Positions 7,135 through 16,788 are shown, counted from the first letter of the stretch. The stretch: 64,000 nt of DNA from an uncultured Clostridia bacterium (GCA_949482135.1 CASYFC010000001.1:310001-374000); one strand, 5' to 3'. The notes: generated from the sequence alone by a model not told the origin. Made by a program: numbers and translations.

Positions 7135-7929
7135 TTATTTTTTATCTATTAAATATTTCTTTACTGTTTGGATTACTTCATTATGTACTTTTCCATTACT
7201 GATAACTGCTCCATTTATGCTTTCATCATATCTTTGTTCATTTCCAAATAAATCTGTAACTATTCCACCTGCTTCTTCTACAATTACTTTAACTGCTGCT
7301 ATATCACAATTTTTATGTTTTGTACCCGGAAAAATAGCAAGACTGAAATCTCCAGAAGCGACACACATACAAGCTCTTATAATACTTCCTAATCCGATAA
7401 TATATGTTTTCCTTCCCAATTCTTGCAATACATTAGATATATTATATTCTGCTTCTGGCCATAAATCATAATGACATACAGTTTTCATATCATCTAATTC
7501 ATAATCATTAACACTAATTTTTTCTTCATTTTTATATGCACCTTTTCCTTTTATAGCAGTATATAAACTATCAGTAAATGGATCAAAAACTACTCCAACT
7601 TTTGATTCACCTTTTACAACTAAAGCTAGTGAAAATACTGCTACTGGAATATGTCTAGCATACATTGCTGTTCCATCAACTGGATCACATACCCATACAT
7701 AATCACTTTTTCCAAATTGTTCTTCTTCTCCATCTACTGAATGAGATGGATATTTTTCCTTAACTTTTTTTATTAAATATGAGTTTATTTCAGTATCTGC
7801 TAATGTTACAATAGTTTTATCTCCTTTATAACTTGCACCATTATTTTGTTTGAAGTATTTAATCATTACCTCTCCAGCATATTTTGCTATATCTTTTGCA
7901 AAATCCAAGTATTCGTCTAATATTTCCAT
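7135..7929 (-). CDS. Inositol monophosphatase-family phosphatase (IMPase/CysQ-like)
   Basis: 264 residues. Metal-binding motifs are in order: VDGEEEQFG (Glu), WVCDPVDGTAMYAR (DPxDGT signature) and NCDIAAVKVIVEEAGG (second signature). Family members are Mg2+-dependent, Li+-sensitive phosphatases acting on inositol phosphates, PAP or fructose-1,6-bisphosphate. GHGT replacements within the DGT block (TAMYARHIP instead of TxNFxxxxP) are slightly unusual. GGAGG precedes the ATG. It leads the run 7929-6229. The precise substrate cannot be read. Confidence 0.85.
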   Translation of the reverse strand: MEILDEYLDFAKDIAKYAGEVMIKYFKQNNGASYKGDKTIVTLADTEINSYLIKKVKEKYPSHSVDGEEEQFGKSDYVWVCDPVDGTAMYARHIPVAVFSLALVVKGESKVGVVFDPFTDSLYTAIKGKGAYKNEEKISVNDYELDDMKTVCHYDLWPEAEYNISNVLQELGRKTYIIGLGSIIRACMCVASGDFSLAIFPGTKHKNCDIAAVKVIVEEAGGIVTDLFGNEQRYDESINGAVISNGKVHNEVIQTVKKYLIDKK

Positions 7930-7973
7930 AATTGATTTTCCTCCAAATTTATTACTTTATTTATATAATTTCT

Positions 7974-8414
7974 TTAATGTATATGAAATAGATTTTTTAT
8001 TTTCGTTATAATCCTTTTTATAATTGACTCTTTATATTCTATCATTCCAACTTCTTGTTTTATAATATTTTCTTTTAAATCTTTTTTCTTAAAAATATCA
8101 TCTGGATTGTATAGTTTTCTTTTTTCAAATTCTAATTTTGCTAGTTCTTCATTTTCTTCTTGAAGTAAATCAATTCTTTCTTCATTACTACATAAATAAT
8201 CCCTATAAATAATTCCTAGCATTTCTTTAGTTTCTTTTCTAATATTTTGTTCTCTTAGTGGTATTTTAGGATTTATATTTGAAACATAAGTATTTGATTT
8301 ATTACTTTCAATAAAATCTATAAAGCCATTGCTAATTTTACTCTTCATTTCAGTTGGCATCATACCTATTATAATACTAATATCTACATATATCTCTGAA
8401 TTTATATTATTCAT
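7974..8414 (-). CDS. Small partner protein, paralogue A of a three-member family
   Basis: 146 residues, unknown function. It shares a clear pattern with the proteins at 25244-25756 and 43515-43940: an N-terminal helix with a KI(P/S)xxxixFF-like segment, then RKETKEMLGIIYRDYLCSNEER, then a charged linker. The tail is amphipathic and basic (YKESIIKRIITKIKNLF), much like the tail of the 43515 protein. The start is the ATG with GAGAGGT in front; it overlaps the end of the upstream 865-aa gene by 8 nt, so translation is coupled. In all three loci this gene follows a large protein, suggesting a partner, adaptor or inhibitor role (inference). The tail could contact membrane. Confidence 0.7.
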   Translation of the reverse strand: MNNINSEIYVDISIIIGMMPTEMKSKISNGFIDFIESNKSNTYVSNINPKIPLREQNIRKETKEMLGIIYRDYLCSNEERIDLLQEENEELAKLEFEKRKLYNPDDIFKKKDLKENIIKQEVGMIEYKESIIKRIITKIKNLFHIH

Positions 8415-11004
8415 ATGACCTCTCATCTTCTTTAGAATTACTTTCTCTAATATCACTTTTTAATGCTTCGTATCTTTTTCTTCTATCATTTGCAGATATT
8501 TCTATATAAGCAGATTTCATATCATCCATAGTTACTAAATCTTGTCCTAATAACTCTCTATCTATAGTTTGTATATATCCTTGCATTTTTTTATTATATT
8601 CTTCTACTGGAGCATCTATTATATATCCTTCTGATTGTTCTATAAAATGCTGTCCTAAATATGCTAAATATTCTAAACTCATTCTTTTATCATCTACTGA
8701 CACTTCACTATTGCTATTAATCGTATTTATTAATTCTGGCATATCCTGAACAACTTTATAATATGGCTGTCTATAAAAGATTTCTCTTATACTTTGTGGT
8801 GATAGTGATTCAGAAAAATCTAATCTTGCCATTTCTAATCTTTGTTCATTTATATCTAAATATGCTTGTCTATCTATCATTAAGATTGGTATATTATGTG
8901 TTCTTGCTGCTAATAATGATTGTTCATTTATATTTCCATCAAAACAAATTATACATGATGGTTGCATTCTATCTGTTCCTTTTTTGTCTCTTAACATATT
9001 AGCTTTATCAATATCTGTTTCTTTTCTTTTTTGTACAACTTCATTCCAGTAATCTGGTTTTGTCCAATAAGCTAAATCTTCTGAAGATCTGAATCTACAA
9101 CGACTACTATTAGTTTCTAATTTACCTTTGCCGTGTTCAACCATCATATCACTAGAATCCATTTTTATTATTCCACCAGATGGATTTTCTGTAAAACCAT
9201 AAAAAACTGCATTTTCATCTATTTCTGTTAACATTTTTCCATCATAAATTTGTCTTGATTTTTCTGTAACTTTTTTTATATATTCTTCTTTCTCTTTTGA
9301 GTCTAAACTAATTAGTGGTGTTGCTTCACTTTTTTGTAATGGTCTAAATAAAGCTGCTATTTTTTTGTCAGTAATAAGAGTAGTTGAAACTGTATTACTT
9401 CCTTCTGCAAGATTCCATTGTTCTGGATTATCAATTATCGTATTAGCAATACTGGTCATATTAAAATCAAAATTGAAAATTCTATGTATACAGATATTAA
9501 AACTTTGTCCATTTAATTTTATTACATCTACACCCTGATAGTTTTGACGTTCTAAAGATTCATCTTCTAAATTAATCATTTCATTGTTATAACCTTTAGA
9601 ATACATAGAAGATATCCTTTTCTTAGTTTCTTCTATATCACAAACTGTTAAAGGCATACTATCAAAATATCTTCTTAATTCATCAATATCTTGAATAGAT
9701 TTTAAACTATTATATAATTCTTGTCTTCTCTTAAAATCTTCATCTATAGGATTTTCTAATTGTTTTATTTTTGAATATTCTTCAAGTTCTTTAATATTAA
9801 AATTACAATATTGTTCGTTAAATTTTTCTAGTTCTTCGCCAGATATATTAAATAGCATTTCTGTATATATTTTCTTTATATCTTCTTCACTTGTAGCTTC
9901 TTGCAATTTACTAGCATAATATTCCCTTACTTTTTCATCATAATTTAATAGGTCTTCTAAATTTTCTATTCCAAATTTGTTACCTGTTGCTATTATTGTT
10001 TTTATTTTTGCTTCATCAATTAGAATACCATCAAAATTATTTGTACTTATTAATAGTTGTTCCATTTGTTCAAAAGATGATATTGCATTTTGGATGTTTT
10101 CTAAATTATTTCCATATAAGCCATTATATTGTTCAATGTATTTAATTAAATTCTCTAATTTTCCACTATTTTTAATATCAATTATCTTATCTACATTACC
10201 TGTATTAAACTCTAATAAGCTATTTATAATATTTATGTCCATATCTATGAAATCTGCATCACACAATAATTCATATCTCAAATTTGGATTATCCATCTTT
10301 AATTCTGGTCTAACTTCTCTTATTCTGTCTATTGACTTATAAAACTGTTGCATTAAAGGATTATTAGGATCTATTAAAATATAATTTTGAAAATCATATT
10401 TTAAAACTGCTTCAATTACTTCTGGTGTTATACTATCAGAGATTTTATCTAAATATTTAGAAAATGTATGTGGATTTTTCTTTACATATTCATTTATATA
10501 TTGTGGATTATTGCTTATAGTACTATCTTTTATATCTGGTAAATAATCTATACTTTGATCTATTAAATATAAAGCTAATTCATGGTCTTCTCGTACTTCT
10601 TTTATTGATGACAAATATATTCTTTTTCTAAAATTCTTTCCTACTTTCAATTTGGAATCTTCAGTTGGTATTATTTCTCCCTTTATATATGCTATTGTCA
10701 AATTTTTAATATGTTCATTATCTAAAGAAAGTCCTCTTAATTTTAGTAAAATATCATTATTTTTATCTACTAATGTATTTGTAAATTGTTCATCTTCAAG
10801 CAAAGCCCCCATATCGGCTTCATCTAAATATTTATCATCAATCAATAATATCTTTTTTTGAACTTCTATGGGTAAATCAAACATCATTGATGAATCTATT
10901 TCCAATATTTTTATTGCAAATTCTGTATCATCTAAATATTGCATTGCTTCTTGTGGTAAACTATAATTTTCAGATATATATCTTAATATTTCTTCTTGGT
11001 TCAA
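8407..11004 (-). CDS. Large uncharacterised protein (865 aa), partner of the adjacent small protein
   Basis: Starts at TTG with GGGAGG seven bases upstream. No signal peptide or membrane segment. Residues 1-450 are helical, repeat-like and acidic. Residues about 488-725 form a denser globular part: GVDVIKLNGQSFNICIHRIF, an AALFRPLQKSEATPLISL stretch, GGIIKMDSSDMMVEHGKG, an R/S-rich SSRCRFRSSEDL, and RMQPSCIICFDGNINEQ followed by HNIPILMIDRQAYLDI. I have seen the last pair in other uncharacterised Firmicutes proteins but cannot name an activity. The C-terminus is charged and helical. It overlaps the small gene 7974-8414. An effector-like or enzyme role is inference from the shared locus plan. 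Confidence 0.65.
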   Translation of the reverse strand: MNQEEILRYISENYSLPQEAMQYLDDTEFAIKILEIDSSMMFDLPIEVQKKILLIDDKYLDEADMGALLEDEQFTNTLVDKNNDILLKLRGLSLDNEHIKNLTIAYIKGEIIPTEDSKLKVGKNFRKRIYLSSIKEVREDHELALYLIDQSIDYLPDIKDSTISNNPQYINEYVKKNPHTFSKYLDKISDSITPEVIEAVLKYDFQNYILIDPNNPLMQQFYKSIDRIREVRPELKMDNPNLRYELLCDADFIDMDINIINSLLEFNTGNVDKIIDIKNSGKLENLIKYIEQYNGLYGNNLENIQNAISSFEQMEQLLISTNNFDGILIDEAKIKTIIATGNKFGIENLEDLLNYDEKVREYYASKLQEATSEEDIKKIYTEMLFNISGEELEKFNEQYCNFNIKELEEYSKIKQLENPIDEDFKRRQELYNSLKSIQDIDELRRYFDSMPLTVCDIEETKKRISSMYSKGYNNEMINLEDESLERQNYQGVDVIKLNGQSFNICIHRIFNFDFNMTSIANTIIDNPEQWNLAEGSNTVSTTLITDKKIAALFRPLQKSEATPLISLDSKEKEEYIKKVTEKSRQIYDGKMLTEIDENAVFYGFTENPSGGIIKMDSSDMMVEHGKGKLETNSSRCRFRSSEDLAYWTKPDYWNEVVQKRKETDIDKANMLRDKKGTDRMQPSCIICFDGNINEQSLLAARTHNIPILMIDRQAYLDINEQRLEMARLDFSESLSPQSIREIFYRQPYYKVVQDMPELINTINSNSEVSVDDKRMSLEYLAYLGQHFIEQSEGYIIDAPVEEYNKKMQGYIQTIDRELLGQDLVTMDDMKSAYIEISANDRRKRYEALKSDIRESNSKEDERSYE

Positions 11005-11050
11005 TTTTACCTCCCAAAATTATTCTTTAGTTTTTTATTTATAATTACGT

Positions 11051-11082
11051 TTATTTTAACATTTTACCACATGTTAAAATAA
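11051..11082. repeat. Perfect 12-bp inverted repeat upstream of the 865-aa gene
   Basis: TTATTTTAACAT and ATGTTAAAATAA are separated by 8 bases (TTTACCAC). It lies 47 bases before the TTG start. There is no T-run on either side of the kind a terminator needs, so an operator or weak structured element is more likely. Confidence 0.5.
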
Positions 11083-11106
11083 TAAATTCTTCCTAAATTA
11101 TAAAAT

Positions 11107-12470
11107 TTATTTACTAATTGATATCAAATATTCTTCTAATATATTTAATAGGTAGTCTATAGATATTTTTCAGTTATATAAATAAGATTTTGATCTATCT
11201 CATCTTTATAATTCTTAAACTCAAAAACCACAAATCTTGTATTATAGTGATGAATAAGAATTTTCCAAAATTCTGAAGTTTCTTTTAATCCACATACCAA
11301 ATCCATTCTAAACATTTTATCCTCTGTACTACTTTGTTCTGACATTCTTGTAAATTCTGTTCTAAATAGAAACTTAATAATATCTACACATAGTTTCTCA
11401 TATTCTTTATCTTTACCATATTCCAAATTTTCTAATTTTCTTATAAAACTAGTTGCACTTTCAATCTCTGATTCAAACACTTCACTTAGTTCTTCTTTTG
11501 ATTGGATTTTAAAAATTTCTAAGTCTACTAATGGTTTTGGCATAATATCATAAACATTATACTGAACCCCTTCTATAAGTTCTTTCAGTAATTCATCATT
11601 TCCTTGTGATAAATACAATAGATTAGAAATATCAATAATTACAATTCCTCTTTTTTTATAAGAAGTTTCTTTTATTTCATCTGGCACTTGACATGATATA
11701 ATTAATACAGCTTGTACTTCTTCTTCATTTACTCTTTTCCATATTTCTTTATAATATTCTACTTGTTCTATTGCTTGCTTAATAATAGTGTTTTGTATAA
11801 ATTCACTTCTATAACTTTTAACTTCTATAATTATTTTTCTTTCATTATTATCAACAATAAAATCTGTTCTCATAACTCTTTGATTTGTTTTTAAAGCTAC
11901 TTCCTTTTCAATATTGACAAATTTTAATTCTTTTAAAAGTTTCTCTACAAAACATTCAAATTTAAATCCTACATAATTTGGATTTATGTATCCTTCATCA
12001 ATTACCTGTTGCATTGTTAGTGAATAATCCATTGTCTTTTTATCTAACCATTTTTCATCTTCTTTCGTTCTTTGAGCTCTATCACCAAAACATATTATTT
12101 TTGCTTTTTCAAATGTTTGATATATACTTTCATACTTCTCTTCAGATACACTTTCTATACTATTTAATATGATATAATCAAAATTTGCTGTTGGTAATAT
12201 AGTATTGTAATAACTACTTATTACTATATTTTCATTGTCTTTTAAATTCTTCTTAAATTGTTGTTCTAAAACTTTTTCCTTACACATTATTAATATATGT
12301 TTTTTTTAATCTAACACTTCAACTAACTGCTTAATTACACTATTCTTTCCTGTTCCTGCTGGCATCTCAATAAAAATTTCTCTTACATTTTGTTGTAATT
12401 TTTTCATTATAGTATCTAATACTTCTTGTTGGTATCCTCTCATACATTTAATTCCTTCCCTCATCATCAT
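11107..12470 (-). pseudogene. Decayed SF2 helicase / PD-(D/E)XK nuclease fusion gene
   Basis: The 376-aa open frame 12287-11157 is the larger part of a broken gene. Upstream, in the same frame and separated by one TAA (12309-12307), are about 55 codons from ATG 12470 containing YQQEVLDTIM and EMPAGTGKNSVIKQL, a helicase motif I whose Thr is Asn. The next part holds a truncated helicase middle (FDYIILNSIESV). A Mrr-like nuclease core follows (MRTDFIVDNN, IIIEVKSY) and a second DLV..FEFKNY-like core. The frame stops after ITEKYL, yet another frame continues DYLLNILEEYLISISK to a stop at 11107. The joint suggests a deletion plus frameshift. Probably a dead defence gene; residual nuclease activity cannot be excluded. 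Confidence 0.75.
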
Positions 12471-12558
12471 TATTTTTTTACCTTATTAGTCCTAATTTTT
12501 TAAGAAATCTCATTGACGATTCATTATGTTTATAATTTAATATTTCTTCTTTAGATAA

Positions 12559-13926
12559 CTATATCATTTCTTTTTTAAGTTTTAAACTTGTCACACATTC
12601 AATATGATGTGTAAAAGGAAACATATCGCAAATTGACACTTCTTCTAAATTATATGCTTCTTCTAAAATTTTCAAATCTCTTGCAAGTGTTGCTGGATTA
12701 CAACTTACATAAACAATTCTTTTTGGTTTTATTTGCATAAGTGTTTCTAGTGCTGTTTTATCACACCCTTTTCTTGGTGGATCTACAAAAACAACATGTG
12801 GAATTATATTTCTTGTTTTTATAAATTCTGGTAAAGTTTTTTCTACATCACCAACAAAGAATTCAGCATTTTCAATATTATTTAATTTAGCATTTCCTTT
12901 TGCATCTTCTATTGCCTCAGGTATTGTTTCTATTCCATATAATTTCTTTATTTTTGGAGATGCAAAAATTCCTATTGTTCCTATTCCACAATATAAATCA
13001 AATACAGTTTCTTCTCCTGTAAGTTTGGCATATTCTACCGCTTTGCTATATAACTTTTCTGTTTGAACTGGATTCACTTGATAAAAAGACATTGGAGAAA
13101 TTTTGAATTTAAAATCACCTAAATAGTCATATATATAACCTTCTCCAAAAAGAACTTTATTCTCTTGTCCTAAAATTACATTTGTATTTTTATTATTTAT
13201 ATTTTTTACTATTGTTTTTACTTCTGGATATTTTGAAGTAATATAATTTATTAATTCTTGTTCTTTATCTATTTTCTCAGTATTTGAAACTAAAGTAACC
13301 ATTACTTGATTTGTTTTTTTACCAATTCTTATTACAATATGACGTATTGAACCTTTAAATAGTTTTTCATCATAAACAGGTATGTTATTTTTTGCTATAA
13401 ATTCAAATATATCATTTGCAATATTTTGACTTAATGTATCTTGAATCATACATTCTTTAGTTGAAATTATAGAATGTGTCCTTTGGGCATATACACCCAT
13501 TACTGGTTTTTCATTATTATCAATTCCTACTGGATATTGCAATTTATTTCTGTAATTATAAGGTTCATCCATTTTTAAAACATTTGCAATTTTAAATTCT
13601 TTTCCTAAAGATTTCCTTAATGTACTTTCTACTGCATTTTTCTTTATCTCTATAGTATAATCATAATCAATATGTCTTAAATTACAACCACCACATCTTG
13701 GAAAAGTGCTACAGTCTATTTCTGTTCTCACTTCTGATTTTTCTATAATTTCAATTATTTTTCCATATGCTAAAGAAGATGTTACTTTTAAAATTTTAAT
13801 TTTAGCTTTTTCACCTTTAATTACATTAGGAATAAAAACTGTTATTCCATCTACTTTAGCAATTCCTTCACCTTGAAAGCCATTATCAACTATATCTACA
13901 ATATACTCTTTGTTTTTTTCTATCAT
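12559..13926 (-). CDS. rlmD: 23S rRNA (uracil-5-)-methyltransferase, RumA/RlmD (RlmCD) type
   Basis: 455 residues. The N-terminal TRAM domain (VDNGFQGEGIAKVDGITVFI) binds RNA. The iron-sulfur cysteines lie in CSTFPRCGGC plus an upstream or downstream Cys. The methyltransferase core has FYQVNPVQTEKLY, DLYCGIGTIGIFA (SAM loop), VDPPRKGCD (PP motif) and YVSCNPATLARDL with the catalytic Cys. In Firmicutes a single enzyme often modifies both U747 and U1939, so RlmCD is equally possible. The ribosome binding site is AGAGGAAG. It starts 3 nt after the upstream Lys-rich gene. The in-frame sequence continues open for 26 codons past the TAG stop, which may be chance. Confidence 0.9.
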   Translation of the reverse strand: MIEKNKEYIVDIVDNGFQGEGIAKVDGITVFIPNVIKGEKAKIKILKVTSSLAYGKIIEIIEKSEVRTEIDCSTFPRCGGCNLRHIDYDYTIEIKKNAVESTLRKSLGKEFKIANVLKMDEPYNYRNKLQYPVGIDNNEKPVMGVYAQRTHSIISTKECMIQDTLSQNIANDIFEFIAKNNIPVYDEKLFKGSIRHIVIRIGKKTNQVMVTLVSNTEKIDKEQELINYITSKYPEVKTIVKNINNKNTNVILGQENKVLFGEGYIYDYLGDFKFKISPMSFYQVNPVQTEKLYSKAVEYAKLTGEETVFDLYCGIGTIGIFASPKIKKLYGIETIPEAIEDAKGNAKLNNIENAEFFVGDVEKTLPEFIKTRNIIPHVVFVDPPRKGCDKTALETLMQIKPKRIVYVSCNPATLARDLKILEEAYNLEEVSICDMFPFTHHIECVTSLKLKKEMI

Positions 13927-13928
13927 AT

Positions 13929-14354
13929 CTATCTACTTCCTCTTGATCTTCCACCAGATTCTCTAGTTCTTTCTTCTCTTGCCTTATTTTTTTCTTTTTC
14001 CTTTTCTTTAGCTCCACCGTTTCTTTCACGTTCATCTCTGTTTAGAATTAAATCTTTTTCTTCTTTTTGTCTTGCCTGTTCTTTAAAATTCCTTAATACA
14101 TTAGCAATTCTATTTAATGTTTCATTATCACATTTAATTCTATCTTCAAAAGATTGTCTTTCTAGCTTTCTTTTCTTCTTTTTCTTTAATTTTTCAAAGT
14201 ATTTGCTATCTACAATTTCATCTGCTTCCAATTCAGAAATAACTTCTTCAAATTCTTTTGGAGTCTCAATTTTCTTGATTTTCTTTTTTATTTCTTTTAG
14301 TTTTTTTATTTCTTCTTTACTTTTCTTTTTTCTTTGAATTTTATCAACCAACAT
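13929..14354 (-). CDS. Lys/Arg/Glu-rich charged protein of unknown function (141 aa)
   Basis: Not recognised. More than half of the residues are K, R or E. Residues 8-65 predict as coiled coil (KKKSKEEIKKLKEIKKKIKK), followed by KKKKKRK and a low-complexity C-terminus (ERNGGAKEKEKEKNKAREER, ending GGRSRGSR). The basic, disordered end resembles RNA-binding tails. It is placed between rnr and rlmD, 4 nt from rnr and 3 nt from rlmD, where many Firmicutes have smpB. It does not look like SmpB (no OB-fold residues). A ribosome- or RNA-associated role is inference from the neighbours. AGAGGAAT precedes the ATG. Confidence 0.6.
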   Translation of the reverse strand: MLVDKIQRKKKSKEEIKKLKEIKKKIKKIETPKEFEEVISELEADEIVDSKYFEKLKKKKKRKLERQSFEDRIKCDNETLNRIANVLRNFKEQARQKEEKDLILNRDERERNGGAKEKEKEKNKAREERTRESGGRSRGSR

Positions 14355-14357
14355 TTT

Positions 14358-16364
14358 TTATTCCTCTTCTTCATTTGAAACATTCTCAGTAAATGCAAAA
14401 TTGTATTCAACTTCATTTTTATCTGCTACTAGTTCAAATGTAATTTTTCTTAGTAATTTATTTGCTTCTATTACTCGTATTTTAACTTGGTCACCAATTT
14501 TAAATCTTCTGTTTGTTCTTTCACCTGTTAATGTTTTTCTGTTTTCGTCATAAATAAAGTATTCATTCCCCATGTTTTCGAATCTTATCAAACCTTCTAC
14601 TGTACTTTCAAGTTCAACAAACATTCCAAATCCAGTTATTGAAGATATAATTCCAAAATATTCTTCACCAATTTTATCTTCCATAAATTCGGCTTTTTTA
14701 ATATCTTCTGCATCTCTTTCTGCTTTAGTTGCATTCTTTTCTGACTCTGTTGAGCTTTCAGCATACTTTTCTGCCTTATTTTCTAGTTCTTCAATTCTAT
14801 CTTCTGATAACATATAATTGTTTTCTAAATACTCTGAAATAACTCTATGAATAAATAAATCAGGATATCTCCTTATTGGTGATGTAAAATGACAATAATA
14901 TTTACTTGCAATTCCAAAATGTCCTTTATTTTCACTTTCATAACGTGCAAGCTTTAACGTTCTTAAAATCAATGTTGATATAACTTTTTCATATTCTGTT
15001 CCTTTTAATTTGTCTAATACATCAGCAAAAGCTTTTGGCTTTATATTATCTTTGTTTGCTTTTATTTTTTCTCCAATATTAAATAAAAATTTGTTTGTTT
15101 CTTGTATTTTATCATAGTCTGGTTCTTCATGAACTCTATAAATAAATGGCGCCTCTAACCAATAAAATTTTTCTGCAATCGATTCATTTGCTGTTAACAT
15201 GAATTGTTCAATAATTTCGTTTGCAAATGTTGTTTCATATTTTTTTACTTCTATTGCTCGGCCATTTTCATCTAAAACAATTTTACTTTCTGGAATATCT
15301 AAGTTTAAATATCCTTGAACAAGTCTTCTGTTTTTTAATATTAATGCAAGTTCTTCCATTAATTTAAAATTATTTATATATTTTTCATATCTTTTAGAAA
15401 CTTCTTCATCTAACCCATTTATAATTTTATTTACATTTGTATATGTCATTCTTTCAGTTACCTTTATTACTGATTTATAAACATCTGATGATATCACATT
15501 TCCTTTGCTATCTATTTCCATACTACAAGATAATGCAAATCTATCTTGTCCAGCGTTTAAACTACATATTCCATTTGAAAGTTCAAAAGGAAGCATTGGT
15601 ATAACTCTATCAAACATATATACACTAGTTCCTCTCTTAACTGCTTCTTTATCTAATTTACTTCCATCTCTTACATAGTAACTAACATCTGCAATATGAA
15701 CATCCAAAATATAATTTCCGTCTTCATTTTTAGAAACAGCAACTGCATCATCTAAGTCTTTTGCATCTTCTCCATCTATAGTAAATATTATATTATCACG
15801 CAAGTCTTTTCTTTTTTTAATATCTTTTTCATTTATTTGTTGTGGTATACTTTTGGCTTCATCTAACACAAATGATGGAAATTCATTTGGTAAATCAAAC
15901 TCCTTTATTACAGAAAGCATGTCTACCCCAGCTTGATTTATATTTCCAAGTACTTCAATAATTTCTCCTTCTGCATTTTTACCTTTTTCAGGATATTTTG
16001 TAATTTTAGCAATTACTTTATCATTACTTTTGGCTTCTTTACATTTACTTTTTGATATAAAAATATCTGTACCAAACTTTTTATCATCTGGAACTACAAA
16101 TCCAAAATTCTTAGACTTTTGAAAAATTCCGACAATTGATTCTCTTTCTCTTTTAACAATTCTAACAATTTTAGCTTCTGCTCTTTTTGTTCCTTCTTTT
16201 TTCTTATAAATATTTACTTCTACTGTATCTCCATCTAAGGCTTTATTTACACTATTAGGTGGAATAAATAAATCTTCTTCTAAACCTTCAACTTCAACAA
16301 ATCCAAAGCCTTTTTCATTTGCTCTAAAAATACCTTCTATTTTTTGTTTTCTTTTTTTACTCAT
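14358..16364 (-). CDS. rnr: Ribonuclease R (VacB family 3'-5' exoribonuclease)
   Basis: 668 residues. Two N-terminal cold-shock domains (IEGIFRANEKGFGFVEVEG and ESIVGIFQKSKNFGFVVPDD) precede the RNB catalytic domain. The catalytic acidic cluster is DGEDAKDLDDAVAV, and other conserved blocks are RYPDLFIHRVI and the GHFGIASKYYCHFTSPIRRY region. A C-terminal S1 domain begins near GEEYFGIISSITGFGMFVE. It degrades structured RNA and helps with trans-translation and rRNA decay. The start is the ATG preceded by GGAGATAAAATA; the longer frame has no ribosome binding site. secG lies just upstream, a common Firmicute order, with a terminator between them. Confidence 0.95.
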   Translation of the reverse strand: MSKKRKQKIEGIFRANEKGFGFVEVEGLEEDLFIPPNSVNKALDGDTVEVNIYKKKEGTKRAEAKIVRIVKRERESIVGIFQKSKNFGFVVPDDKKFGTDIFISKSKCKEAKSNDKVIAKITKYPEKGKNAEGEIIEVLGNINQAGVDMLSVIKEFDLPNEFPSFVLDEAKSIPQQINEKDIKKRKDLRDNIIFTIDGEDAKDLDDAVAVSKNEDGNYILDVHIADVSYYVRDGSKLDKEAVKRGTSVYMFDRVIPMLPFELSNGICSLNAGQDRFALSCSMEIDSKGNVISSDVYKSVIKVTERMTYTNVNKIINGLDEEVSKRYEKYINNFKLMEELALILKNRRLVQGYLNLDIPESKIVLDENGRAIEVKKYETTFANEIIEQFMLTANESIAEKFYWLEAPFIYRVHEEPDYDKIQETNKFLFNIGEKIKANKDNIKPKAFADVLDKLKGTEYEKVISTLILRTLKLARYESENKGHFGIASKYYCHFTSPIRRYPDLFIHRVISEYLENNYMLSEDRIEELENKAEKYAESSTESEKNATKAERDAEDIKKAEFMEDKIGEEYFGIISSITGFGMFVELESTVEGLIRFENMGNEYFIYDENRKTLTGERTNRRFKIGDQVKIRVIEANKLLRKITFELVADKNEVEYNFAFTENVSNEEEE

Positions 16365-16382
16365 TATTTTATCTCCATACAA

Positions 16383-16413
16383 CAAAAAAGGCAGCACAAA
16401 AAAATGCACTGCC
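16383..16413 (-). terminator. Rho-independent terminator between secG and rnr
   Basis: On the minus strand GGCAGTGCA pairs with TGTGCTGCC (two G-U pairs), followed by T6. It probably attenuates read-through from secG into rnr. Confidence 0.8.
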
Positions 16414-16429
16414 CCTTAATCTTTTATTT

Positions 16430-16678
16430 TTAAACAACATATATGATTCCTAATGCAATTGATAAAACAGCAAATACAACCATTAAAACTAATGTAGCTG
16501 TTTTAATTCTTCCTTCTGTTGTTTTTCCTTTATTTTTTTCATAAAAATTATTTGCAGAGGCACCAACAATTGTTCCTGAAGCTCCACTATCTTCTTTGTT
16601 TTGTTTCATTACTAATACTATTAATGCTAAACAAACTACTGCATATATTCCCATTAATACATATCTTAATATTTCCAT
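16430..16678 (-). CDS. secG: Preprotein translocase subunit SecG
   Basis: 82 residues. It has two hydrophobic helices (YVLMGIYAVVCLALIVLVM and TATLVLMVVFAVLSIALGII) separated by a Gly/Ser/Ala-rich loop containing GASGTIVGASANNFYEKNKG, the usual SecG arrangement. SecG assists SecYE channel cycling. The start was chosen at the ATG after GGAGG; an upstream TTG overlaps that ribosome binding site and is unlikely. Linked to rnr as in many Firmicutes. Confidence 0.9.
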   Translation of the reverse strand: MEILRYVLMGIYAVVCLALIVLVMKQNKEDSGASGTIVGASANNFYEKNKGKTTEGRIKTATLVLMVVFAVLSIALGIIYVV

Positions 16679-16720
16679 TTTCTGTATAACCTCCAAATTT
16701 CTTCTGTTATTAACTATTTA

Positions 16721-16749
16721 AGTTTAACATAAGAAAATTTAAAAATCAA
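16721..16749 (-). promoter_or_regulatory. Promoter for secG-rnr
   Basis: TTGATT (16749-16744), 17-base spacer, TAAACT (16726-16721). The match is moderate, but it is well placed about 40 bases before the secG start. Confidence 0.5.
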
Positions 16750-16788
16750 CTGTTTTATAAAATATTTTACTAAAAAACTTATTTGTAT

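Noticed and set aside
13873..14337. Hydrophobic Phe/Ser/Leu open frame on the plus strand
   Set aside because: Antisense to the Lys-rich gene, whose K/R/E codons give F/L/S on the other strand; no ribosome binding site.
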